Source of the DNA: Nitrospirales bacterium
GTDB taxonomy: Bacteria > Nitrospirota > Nitrospiria > Nitrospirales > UBA8639
Direction of reading: 5' to 3'
Assembly: GCA_021604005.1 (NCBI GenBank)
Contig: BQIV01000005.1
Coordinates: 1 to 64,000, forward strand
Length of the DNA stretch: 64,000 nt
Under the pieces are notes generated by a model. The model did not search any database, had not been told where the DNA came from, and saw only the letters and a list, made by a program, of their open reading frames with translations. Made by a program: the position numbers and the translations under genes. Shown here in pieces: positions 55,210 to 63,326 of the stretch. The stretch's first letter is position 1. Every line of letters starts with the position of its first letter.

Positions 55210-56883
55210 TTAACGCAGTATCATTCCCATCACGAGAGATTTCCTTAATTCCGCGGAAACTAATTCCGCGTCAGCCATCATCGGCCATTGAGTAGCACCA
55301 ACACAATTGTCCACAAATTCGTTAAGAGCTGGGATATTATCGTATTTACCTTTGGTCCACGATGTGGCCCAAAGCATGCCTGCCGTAGGAATATTACCAC
55401 CCAGCGCCACTGCCAACCCCAACCAAGCACGGGCTTTAGCCGATAGTAGAAAACTACCTTTTTGAACCTGATTGGGATCGCCAGGGGCAGCGGCACCTTC
55501 ATCAGCTGAATCAGCTGCTGTCTCTTCGGCACTAGCCACCACGTTTTCACCTGCTTCCTCCGTTGCCGACTCAATAACTTCGGCAGATACTTCTACAGCC
55601 GTCCCTGCCACTTCTTCGGCAACCGTGGCGCCTGCCATTAAAATTTCACCGATTCCTGTTATGGCCAACACCGCACCAACCAGGGTCCCCACAATCATTG
55701 TCACTTCTTCAAATGTCGACATTGCCGATGATTGATCGACCGTCGACACAATATTCGGACTGCCGAATGTATTCTCATCGGGAATAAAGACATACTTCCC
55801 ATCACCTCGTTGAGCAGATTGGTAACCGAATCTCTGCGTGATAGTCATGTGAACGGTAATTCCAGGCGTCGGTTCGTAATGAACATCGACCAATTCTAGG
55901 AGAATGTGATCGCCTTCGACGCGCATTGTGAATTTCCCAATGTCTATTCTTGGTGCGATAACGCCATGATCAGTCTGGAATCTACCCCACGTAATCGCTT
56001 TCACATTCGAAATACTTACGCCATCGCCACGTATTTTGAAATCTTCAGCCTTTGAGCCCTGGATCGTAAACATGGCTCCTCTAAAGAGCATGTGTTCTGT
56101 GAATTTCTCAGCACTGATCAAGAAAGCCGAGTTAGCGCCATCTTTTAGGCCTTGAAGGGCACGATCATCTACTGCCTGCTGCTGCCGCCGGTCGGGATAA
56201 ATCTTCCCTCCGTCAACCATGCACAGCAGACCAAACACGTACTCGGAAATATCTCCCCCAACCGGACCGGCAACCGCATATGAATATGCGGAGGGCTTCA
56301 ACCAATTGAAATCCCCCTTATCGGCTTCGGCATTCAACATCATGGTGGCGAAGGTGTGGTTAAATTCACCGATATGTTCACAGAAGTACCCTCTAAAAAC
56401 ACTGTCAAGAAGGTCAAGCAGCAAGCCGGTTACGTTTGGGTATTGAGAGGACAGAACTGATACAATGGGATCGCCTCCATGAGCACTGTTATTAACCTTA
56501 AGAACATGAGCCGTACCAGACCCTTTCTTTGCGGTAGGATCCGTAAAGGTCGCACTGCTATCTGCGAACTGTTGAAGCGTAACTTGGATTTTCAGACTCG
56601 CATCTTTAAGATTTCCATCATGTTGCCCCGAAAATTTAGCTGTGCCACTTTCGACTATACACTCCATCTGCACATATTGCCCACTGCCTCCGCATAATTG
56701 CCAGGACTTCCATGTGCCGCTGAAGGTGACACCGGCCTTATCTTTGTAATGAAAACTAGTGGGAAAAGATTTTTGCGCCATGATGGCCTTGTTGACGACC
56801 GGGAAACTCGCAGCGTACACCGTATCCCATCCGAATGTTTCAACGTTCGGTAATGCGATAACTGGCTTATCTGTCTTTGCCAT
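55210..56883 (-). CDS. P-47/OrfX2-like TULIP-family protein with C-terminal hydrophobic extension
   Basis: 557 aa, no signal peptide. It begins with the P-47 signature FGWDTVYAASFPVVNKAI (residues 17-34), then SFHYKD, WQLCGGSGQ, and the second family block FLISAEKFTEHMLFRGAMF with GSKAEDF (about 254-282). P-47 and OrfX proteins are encoded beside some botulinum neurotoxins, have a TULIP lipid-binding fold, and in one insect-toxin cluster assist the toxin. Past about residue 390 the protein adds a hydrophobic stretch (396-418), an acidic Ala/Glu-rich linker (419-470) and a second hydrophobic stretch (478-500), so it may insert into membranes. ATG 56883 has AAAGGAGG at 8 nt. It lies 19 nt downstream of its paralogue. 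No toxin gene is visible. Confidence 0.78.
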   Translation of the reverse strand: MAKTDKPVIALPNVETFGWDTVYAASFPVVNKAIMAQKSFPTSFHYKDKAGVTFSGTWKSWQLCGGSGQYVQMECIVESGTAKFSGQHDGNLKDASLKIQVTLQQFADSSATFTDPTAKKGSGTAHVLKVNNSAHGGDPIVSVLSSQYPNVTGLLLDLLDSVFRGYFCEHIGEFNHTFATMMLNAEADKGDFNWLKPSAYSYAVAGPVGGDISEYVFGLLCMVDGGKIYPDRRQQQAVDDRALQGLKDGANSAFLISAEKFTEHMLFRGAMFTIQGSKAEDFKIRGDGVSISNVKAITWGRFQTDHGVIAPRIDIGKFTMRVEGDHILLELVDVHYEPTPGITVHMTITQRFGYQSAQRGDGKYVFIPDENTFGSPNIVSTVDQSSAMSTFEEVTMIVGTLVGAVLAITGIGEILMAGATVAEEVAGTAVEVSAEVIESATEEAGENVVASAEETAADSADEGAAAPGDPNQVQKGSFLLSAKARAWLGLAVALGGNIPTAGMLWATSWTKGKYDNIPALNEFVDNCVGATQWPMMADAELVSAELRKSLVMGMILR

Positions 56884-56902
56884 GTTTTTATCCTCCTTTA
56901 CC

Positions 56903-58198
56903 TTATGATGATGAGGCTTTTCCGCGCATGTAAAAGTTGTCGAGTAGACCTCCGTCTTCAAACTTTACGGTCTCCTGCCCTGGCCAAGTAACCATCGCCG
57001 CGCCCATGCTGCTTGCGGAAACGCCTGTTTCAGAGACAGCAGAGGACACACTGTCTTCGACGCCATTTCCGACAATGGCAGCTACACCATTGAGTATACC
57101 TAGCGTCAGCACACCTAACCATTCCTCCCACCCTGGGATGTATTTCGAATGTGTCACATGTTTATGCCGATCTTTTTCGAACGTCAGAAAAGGCCCAGAT
57201 GGATTAAACTTCGCGGCATTATTTGAGGTTACCGAAAACGTTACATAGGCGCCGGTCAAACCAGTGATGGCACATCTTCCTGCGACAATCGTGCGTATCG
57301 AACTTTCGTTAATATGAATATCTAAGTGAGTAATGTATGGGGAATACCAAATTGCGCCGTACTCGACTTCTTTGAGGTGTACCTTCCCATGATTGACAAT
57401 GGTATTCCCAGACAATCTGAACTCGGATGCTTTACTTCCCTTATAGGCTTTGGGCATTTTGGGAAGTAGGAGGTTCTTCATGAACTGTTGGCCTGACAAC
57501 ATAAACCCAAAGTCATCGCTAGGACGTAACAGCGATGGATCGTACACATGAGAATGGGAAGAAATATCGGTCGTCGTAAGCATGCCCAGTATGGCGAAAC
57601 TTCCTAATTCTTTGTCCATATCTTGCTGATAGGCATAGACAATCTCTTTCAGAGTGAGCCAGCCGGCATTCTTGGGTGCGGTCATGAACACAGAGGCAAA
57701 CACGAATGCCAGCTTACCCTGATTGGCGATAAGGGCCTTGGCCAAGGCAGTTTTCAGAAGAGCGTCAGCTAGTCTGTCAGGATCTTCTTTCGCTAGAGCT
57801 CCTGTTGTATCCGGATCGAGGACTGTGACCGCACCCGGGGTTGTATCATTCGGTTTCTGACCGACCACGCTGCAGTTGAACCTTAAATCTTTCGATCCTG
57901 CTACGGCACCATCCATGAAGCTCAATTGTAGTTGAAGTAACGGAACGGCACCGTCTAGAGAGTAGGTTTTCTTGTTGGACTTGATGATGCAGTGCCCTTT
58001 AATGATAGGAGTCTTGAGGTGCAATAATTGGGAAGAGCCGCCAGGAGTCAGCTGCCATGCACCAAAATCGCCGGACACTTCAATTGATTCGTCTTCATAA
58101 GAAAATGACTCAATTTGGCTACCTGTATTTTTGGCAAGCTGCCGGTTTATGTAGTTTCCAGAACATGCGAAGACCACATCCCATCCGTAATTATGCAT
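56903..58198 (-). CDS. P-47-like TULIP-family protein
   Basis: 431 aa, no signal peptide. It opens with YGWDVVFACSGNYINRQL (residues 4-21), the P-47 N-terminal signature, followed by SFSYEDESI, AWQLTPGGSSQL and, at about 230-262, FMLSGQQFMKNLLLPKMPK with GSKASEF. These four blocks recur in the same order in the next gene, so the two are paralogues. The C-terminus has a short hydrophobic segment (about 360-378). The ATG is preceded by GAGGTG at about 7 nt. First gene of a two-gene unit, 19 nt from the second. The function is inferred only from the family (lipid-binding fold); the partner is unknown. Confidence 0.78.
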   Translation of the reverse strand: MHNYGWDVVFACSGNYINRQLAKNTGSQIESFSYEDESIEVSGDFGAWQLTPGGSSQLLHLKTPIIKGHCIIKSNKKTYSLDGAVPLLQLQLSFMDGAVAGSKDLRFNCSVVGQKPNDTTPGAVTVLDPDTTGALAKEDPDRLADALLKTALAKALIANQGKLAFVFASVFMTAPKNAGWLTLKEIVYAYQQDMDKELGSFAILGMLTTTDISSHSHVYDPSLLRPSDDFGFMLSGQQFMKNLLLPKMPKAYKGSKASEFRLSGNTIVNHGKVHLKEVEYGAIWYSPYITHLDIHINESSIRTIVAGRCAITGLTGAYVTFSVTSNNAAKFNPSGPFLTFEKDRHKHVTHSKYIPGWEEWLGVLTLGILNGVAAIVGNGVEDSVSSAVSETGVSASSMGAAMVTWPGQETVKFEDGGLLDNFYMRGKASSS

Positions 58199-58799
58199 TG
58201 AGGGTCACCTCTTAGTTGTCAAAAGATCCACTCTCGACCATGATGATAATTCGGCAGTCAGATTTTATCAGTTTGCGGTTATTCGATCGAATCTCATCAC
58301 CAATTCTTGGCAGAATTCTCCACGATTCATCCCTGAAAGATTCGCATCTGGACTTTGAGCTTCAGGCCTAGTCGAAGGCGAGGAAGTATGTCATATCAAC
58401 TAATTCTTTAACAAGAAATCAATGAAAATGGCAGTGCAACATTCAATTTGACGAGCTGCTCAGCTAAAGCCTGCTTACCACAATACCGCTCCAAAACGAG
58501 ACGACTCCCCCTAAGGCTGTATCGTTTCACCTGAGACTCTAGAGCGCATGTCCCAGTTTAGCCAGGCAACGCCTAGACGATAAAGGAGAACGTCAAGGAC
58601 CTATAACTGAGCATTAATGAAGGTAGTATGAATCATGAAGCAGGTGGGTGCGGGTGAATTCCCAAAATCCATTGGAGGGGTAAATCACCTTCTTGCTAAT
58701 TTAACGCAAAGAGATACCAATGAGGATTCTTCGGTCACACTCTCTTATACGAAATGTTCACTTCTAGAATGTCAATATTTCTTTAAGTGGATTACGACT
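58199..58799. other. Intergenic upstream of the P-47-like pair
   Basis: About 600 nt between the lipase remnant and the P-47-like genes, all on the same strand side. I see no convincing promoter, terminator or gene. A plus-strand frame at 58635-58853 overlaps the lipase remnant and lacks any domain. The promoter of the P-47 pair is presumably here. Confidence 0.3.
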
Positions 58800-59693
58800 T
58801 TATGGGATGTATTGCTCTCTCTCACCGTAGGGAATCTGAATCGAGTCTTCTAATTTCTTTTCGATATTTTCAAGATAGTGATCCATGAAATGTTCCTTGA
58901 TGCTTTCCCGTCCGAGATCCTTCCAGAAATTCCCAACCGATTTCCTAGTGGCGTCATGTTTTTCAAGATACACATAATATTGACCTTTGAGCAAAATCAC
59001 TTCTGAGCCTAAATGTTCATAGATGCCGTGCATTGAATCGAGCAGGGTGATTGGAGGAACCAATGGTACTACGTCGTTTTCATCAACAACCCGAGTAAGG
59101 GGAAGAAAGTCGTAGACCTTGACGCCTGCCTTATTGGTTACCTTAGGCTATCCAAAGTTTATGGACTTTTCAACATGAAATCCGTCTTCATGCAAATACA
59201 TCATGAGCAGAGTTGAGATAGCTGCACCGAGAGAATGTCCGGTGATTTTCACTGCATACTCTTTTTTCAGATAAGGAAGGAGATCTTGATATATTGTGGC
59301 GGCATCGGCATCGAAGCCACGATGGACATAGATGTTCAATTTCTTATTTTTCGATTGAGTGTACTCACCATCTTCTAGAGCGTTTTTAAGATTGGCCGTC
59401 CCGCGTACCGTGACAACCTGGAGATTACGTTCCGGGAACATCTCGAGGAAATAACGAACATCAGTATTAGAGGCGGTCACCACACGCACAGTTTGTGGGA
59501 AAGCTTGCCTTATATCCTTTTCATTTTGGTAAGCCGCCTTAGCCCGCAATGCATATCATTGGATCTGTTCGAAATTGACATTTTTGGTAAATTCATCACT
59601 TACAGACATAGACAGGGAACATCCCATTAAAGTTAAACTTATCAAAAATAATACAAGACAATCCCGTATCTTCAAGTATTGATCTCCCTTCAT
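58800..59693 (-). pseudogene. Class 3 lipase lipoprotein with two in-frame stop codons
   Basis: Read straight through, one frame of 297 codons encodes a lipoprotein lipase. A signal segment ends LTLMGCS (lipobox Cys about residue 25). TVRGT and YVHRGFD follow, then nucleophile GHSLGAA (Ser at about codon 154), VVDENDVVPLVPP (Asp) and YEHLGSEVILL (His), so the whole Ser-Asp-His triad is present. The frame is broken by TGA at codon 46 (59556-59558) and TAG at codon 182 (59148-59150); the latter replaces the usual Gln of the family GQPKV motif. No frameshift is found. The ATG directly abuts the stop of the serine hydrolase gene with GGGAG 6 nt upstream. Recent decay is most likely; readthrough or sequence error are alternatives. 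Confidence 0.8.
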
Positions 59694-60818
59694 TTATCTC
59701 CCTACAACTTCCTCATAAATCACATCATGAATCATTGGACGAAACTCACGAATCGTTTTATTTTCACGAGTAGGATGCACGCGATTGGTGAGAAGGATGA
59801 CTTCCAATTCCACTTCCGGGTCAATCCAAATTGACGTGCCGGTAAATCCCAAATGCCCGAAGGCTGAAGCGGAAAAATACTTTCCAGAGGAAGAAGGATG
59901 CGACGGGGTATCCCACCCAAGTGCCCAACTTGAATCTTTCGGCGCTTCTTGTCGTGCTGTAAATTGCCGGACAAGCTTCGCATCAAGCAACGAATCATGT
60001 CCATGATAGGCTGCAACCCACGCCTGGGTGATGGCACCGACAGCCTCTGCTGTTCCAAACAATCCAGCATGACCAGCTACTCCGTCAAGCACATACGCAT
60101 TTTCATCATGCACCTCTCCTTGCAAAAGTCTTCCTCTCCACGTATCCTGTTCAGTTGGGGCAATTTCCGATGAAGCCCCTTTGTGCAACGCCGAATTCCC
60201 GACAATGTTTCCAAAAAACAGCGAACACCCACTGAGGTGTTGATACATGTGCCCTGTACAAAACTGACTCAACGATTGTTGGGTCACGGCCTCAATTGCA
60301 AGCCCTAAGAGCATGAATCCAAGATCGCTATACATGCTCCGGGTCCTTGGTTGATACGCCAACGGCTCTTGCGCAATGCACGTCATAACATCTCGACAAC
60401 GAGCCTCTCGTGTGATTTCTGGTGGTAACGCTCCATGCTGCAGAACGAACTGTTCATAGTATGGCCGCCAACCTGGCAGACCTGACCGGTGGCATAAGAG
60501 ATCTCGAATCGTGGCATGTTCAATGGGAGTTCCTCGCAATGCCTGTAGGATCGAACCAATTGCGTGTTCAACATCAAGAACACCTTCTTGTACAAGGCAC
60601 AGAATGGCTGTTCCCGTAGCCAACGGCTTCGTCAAAGAGGCGAGATCATAGATAGTGTGAAGAGACGTTGGAACATTGCAGGGTAGGGAAGAGGTAAGGC
60701 CGACCGCCTGATGATACCGGACACACCCACGGCTCCTGACCCACAAGACCGCACCAGGAAAAACCTGATCGCGAATACCCGCTTGCAAGGCCCGGGTAAT
60801 GGGATCGATCGTGTCCAT
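59694..60818 (-). CDS. Serine hydrolase, beta-lactamase (class C/AmpH-like) fold
   Basis: 374 aa. Catalytic S-x-x-K is in YDLASLTKPLAT, with Y-x-N-like YSDLGFMLLG and a further HxG-type SAFGHLGFTGTSIW. There is no clear signal peptide, so it may act in the cytoplasm or be exported by another route. Members act as beta-lactamase-like esterases or D-aminopeptidases on peptidoglycan-type substrates. It is in line with divIVA, yggT, yggS and pgeF downstream of ftsZ. The start ATG lies about 35 nt after divIVA. The specific substrate is unknown. Confidence 0.82.
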   Translation of the reverse strand: MDTIDPITRALQAGIRDQVFPGAVLWVRSRGCVRYHQAVGLTSSLPCNVPTSLHTIYDLASLTKPLATGTAILCLVQEGVLDVEHAIGSILQALRGTPIEHATIRDLLCHRSGLPGWRPYYEQFVLQHGALPPEITREARCRDVMTCIAQEPLAYQPRTRSMYSDLGFMLLGLAIEAVTQQSLSQFCTGHMYQHLSGCSLFFGNIVGNSALHKGASSEIAPTEQDTWRGRLLQGEVHDENAYVLDGVAGHAGLFGTAEAVGAITQAWVAAYHGHDSLLDAKLVRQFTARQEAPKDSSWALGWDTPSHPSSSGKYFSASAFGHLGFTGTSIWIDPEVELEVILLTNRVHPTRENKTIREFRPMIHDVIYEEVVGR

Positions 60819-60851
60819 CGGACATTGACCTGAAAGACTCGTTCGAATGGA

Positions 60852-61367
60852 TTACACTTCTGGAAGACTTTCCTGATCGGCGTTATAGGCAGACTCTTCA
60901 ACAACGTCAGGAATGGGATCGGCATGTTCTTCGACTTCGATCAGACGATGAAAGGCTCCTAAGGTTGAACGCAAGCGTTCCAGAACAAGAGCACGTTGCC
61001 GGCGAAGATCGGCAATCATCCGTCTGAGCTCCATCAAATCCGTGCGGCTTTGCGCGAGAATTTCTTCAGCTTTCAGCTCGGCTTCTTTGACAATGAGCTC
61101 GGCGTCGCGCTCCGCGCCACGCTTCAATTGATCGACAAAAGTCTGTGTCGACATCAATGTATTCGTTAACGTCGTTTCAGTTTTTTTTAAATTGACCAAT
61201 TCATCGTCCTTGGACAACATTTTTTCTTTCAGCGCGGCATTCTCACGCGTCAGGCTTTCAACCGTCTCGGCAACTTCCTCTAAAAACTGGTCGACCTGTC
61301 GCTTCTCATAACCGCGAAATTGAGCATCAAACACTTTATGTTGAATATCAAGCGGGGTAATTTTCAT
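60852..61367 (-). CDS. divIVA: DivIVA-domain cell-division protein
   Basis: About 171 aa. The N-terminal DivIVA signature ITPLDIQHKVFDAQFRGYEKRQVDQFLEEV (shortened here) is followed by a long coiled coil (residues about 35-150) and a non-conserved acidic tail. It binds curved membrane at poles and septa. ATG 61367 is chosen; an in-frame TTG (61382) overlaps the yggT stop. It sits in the ftsZ-pgeF-yggS-yggT-divIVA order known from many bacteria. Confidence 0.9.
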   Translation of the reverse strand: MKITPLDIQHKVFDAQFRGYEKRQVDQFLEEVAETVESLTRENAALKEKMLSKDDELVNLKKTETTLTNTLMSTQTFVDQLKRGAERDAELIVKEAELKAEEILAQSRTDLMELRRMIADLRRQRALVLERLRSTLGAFHRLIEVEEHADPIPDVVEESAYNADQESLPEV

Positions 61368-61378
61368 GACCAACTCTT

Positions 61379-61675
61379 TCAATGCATCCGTGCCGCCAGT
61401 TCAAACAACGAACGAACCACGGCATACTGCAAAAACATAATGATAAGGATTGCAATAATCGGAGAAAAATCAACAGCCATACCATATCCCAACCGACGGC
61501 GAATAGCAAAGAGGACGGGTTCTGTGGCCCGGCTTAAAAACTGTACGATTGGATTATAAGGATCTGGGCTCACCCAGGAAATCAGCGCGCGTGCAATGAG
61601 GATATACATGTAAATGGTTAAAATCCAATCCAGCACATGCGCCACGCCTTCAAGTATATTGGCGGCAATAAACAT
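61379..61675 (-). CDS. yggT: YggT family integral membrane protein
   Basis: 98 aa with two hydrophobic segments (about 5-30 and 65-90) and the YggT signature RALISWVSPDPYNPIVQFL between them. The family is linked to osmotic tolerance and cell division. It is typically found between yggS and divIVA, as here. Confidence 0.9.
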   Translation of the reverse strand: MFIAANILEGVAHVLDWILTIYMYILIARALISWVSPDPYNPIVQFLSRATEPVLFAIRRRLGYGMAVDFSPIIAILIIMFLQYAVVRSLFELAARMH

Positions 61676-61729
61676 AAACCTCCTCGCGATACGGCTTCGT
61701 CAGCAATCTGTTCGAGTGATCATCCATCT

Positions 61730-62455
61730 TTATCCTACCGGATTGCGAGTGCCAAAGAGCGCCGTGCCGATTCGTACAAGCGTGGCGCCTTCTTCCACCG
61801 CAACAGGATAGTCACGAGACATCCCCATAGACAGCTCTTCCATCTTCGTTCGTTCATAGTCCTGCTGCTCGACGGTTTGAGCCAACTCACGCAGCGCACG
61901 AAAGTACGGCCGTGCCCGTTCACCATCTTTGGACCAGGGGGGAATGGTCATTAATCCTCTTACGGTCAGATGTTGCAATTTTTCGAATTCAGGTAAAACC
62001 GTCTTTACCTCGGGCACGGAAAAACCACCTTTCGTCGCCTCTCCACTCACATTCACCTGTAACAATATAGCTTGAGTGATATCCATGTCCCGAGCACGCG
62101 TGTCCATGGCTGTTGCTTGCTCAAGGCTTTCCACAGAATGAATGAGATGAAATTGGCCAACCACATCTTTTATCTTCCGACGTTGGACTTGACCGATAAA
62201 ATGCCAAGACACATCACGAAGATCCTGCAAGGAACCTTGCTTCTGCTGGGCCTCTTGAAGCCGGTTTTCGCCAAACGTCCGAAGCCCGGAAGCATGGGCT
62301 TGGCGCAGCCGATCGGCCATGACGGTTTTTGTCACAGCAACGACCCGGATGTCTTGAGGATCTCGTCCCGTGCGTAGAGCTGCCTGTTGAATCGACTGGA
62401 CGACGAGTTGGATATTTTCAGCAATTGAACAAGACACAGGCTCTGCATTCACCAT
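61730..62455 (-). CDS. yggS: Pyridoxal-phosphate homeostasis protein YggS/PROSC
   Basis: About 241 aa PLP-binding alanine-racemase-fold protein. AVTKTVMADRLRQA (PLP Lys), FGENRLQEA, WHFIGQVQRRKIKDVV, IHSVESLEQA, RGLMTIPPW and LSMGMSRDYPVAVEEGATLVRIGTALFG are diagnostic. The start is uncertain: ATG 62455 gives the usual length, while a GTG at 62530 lies 3 nt after the pgeF stop and would add 25 residues. Confidence 0.92.
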   Translation of the reverse strand: MVNAEPVSCSIAENIQLVVQSIQQAALRTGRDPQDIRVVAVTKTVMADRLRQAHASGLRTFGENRLQEAQQKQGSLQDLRDVSWHFIGQVQRRKIKDVVGQFHLIHSVESLEQATAMDTRARDMDITQAILLQVNVSGEATKGGFSVPEVKTVLPEFEKLQHLTVRGLMTIPPWSKDGERARPYFRALRELAQTVEQQDYERTKMEELSMGMSRDYPVAVEEGATLVRIGTALFGTRNPVG

Positions 62456-62533
62456 TCCATACGCAGAAGACAATGTTGCCTGACTTCTATTGTAATCCGA
62501 AATCGCGTTTTCGTCACTCAATACTCTCACGCT

Positions 62534-63274
62534 TTAGGGTTTCAGCATAATTCCGCTTAACATCGTCCCATTGACCCGTCCTTCCCTCCTATACGAGAAA
62601 AACCGGCTCGCATCACATTGTGTACAGGCAGCACTCTTGCTAATTGCCGCCAACGCAATACCCTGATGCTGCAATTGCTGAACAATGAATTCTTTCAGAT
62701 CCACCGTGGCATGTGTTGAAGAAACCGGACTGATGACCTTGGCCCAATACGGATAGTGCGCTTTTATAGGATCGATGACGGGACCATCAACTTCAAAACA
62801 GCATGGGCCGATCGAAGGTCCAATGGCGACACGAAGATGTTCGGCATGCGTCCCATACCGTTGTGTCAACGTTGCAAGTGTTTCTCCGACAATTCCAGCT
62901 ACAGCTCCTCGCCATCCTGCATGAACCGCCGCCACCACACGGTTCTGAAGGTCGGCGAACAGAACAGGGACACAATCAGCCGTACGAACCACGAGCAAGA
63001 CATGCGGCTGACTCGTGACCAAGGCATCCCCCTCTTGAGTGAGCGTCGCATGAGACGCAAGAGGGTCGTCAAAGACTAAGACCGACTTCCCATGGACTTG
63101 CTTAACAGAAATGACCGAAGGAAAATCCGGTGGGACAGGCGTCACCTGTCCCACGTGGACCGTCTTGACAAGAACAGCTGGACTTTGCCGAGTCCCAAAA
63201 AAATGGACAAACCCACCCTCGGCAGGAATATGCTCAGGAACCGAAAGCGCGTCCACGTCCTTGACCGTTTCCAA
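62534..63274 (-). CDS. pgeF: Peptidoglycan editing factor PgeF (YfiH family)
   Basis: 246 aa, formerly called polyphenol oxidase/laccase domain. Conserved metal ligands are visible in KQVHGKSV, RTADCVPVLFAD, VHAGWRGAVAGI and GPSIGPCCFEV. It removes wrongly incorporated residues from peptidoglycan stems in E. coli. It follows ftsZ in the common ftsZ-pgeF-yggS-yggT-divIVA block. Confidence 0.93.
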   Translation of the reverse strand: METVKDVDALSVPEHIPAEGGFVHFFGTRQSPAVLVKTVHVGQVTPVPPDFPSVISVKQVHGKSVLVFDDPLASHATLTQEGDALVTSQPHVLLVVRTADCVPVLFADLQNRVVAAVHAGWRGAVAGIVGETLATLTQRYGTHAEHLRVAIGPSIGPCCFEVDGPVIDPIKAHYPYWAKVISPVSSTHATVDLKEFIVQQLQHQGIALAAISKSAACTQCDASRFFSYRREGRVNGTMLSGIMLKP

Positions 63275-63326
63275 GGCTGAGCCCTCTTGAAGCCTGTGTC
63301 ATACGAAGACTGATTGACAATCTGCC

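Noticed and set aside
55210-58198. Botulinum-type neurotoxin cluster
   Set aside because: Only P-47-like proteins are seen. There is no HExxH metalloprotease, NTNH or haemagglutinin gene near them, so a neurotoxin is not supported.
58635-58853. 72-aa plus-strand ORF upstream of the P-47-like pair
   Set aside because: It overlaps the lipase remnant on the other strand and shows no family features or ribosome-binding site.
59148-59549. Two separate small lipase-like genes (58800-59063 and 59148-59549)
   Set aside because: Both are in one reading frame and complement each other's motifs, so they are parts of one interrupted gene.
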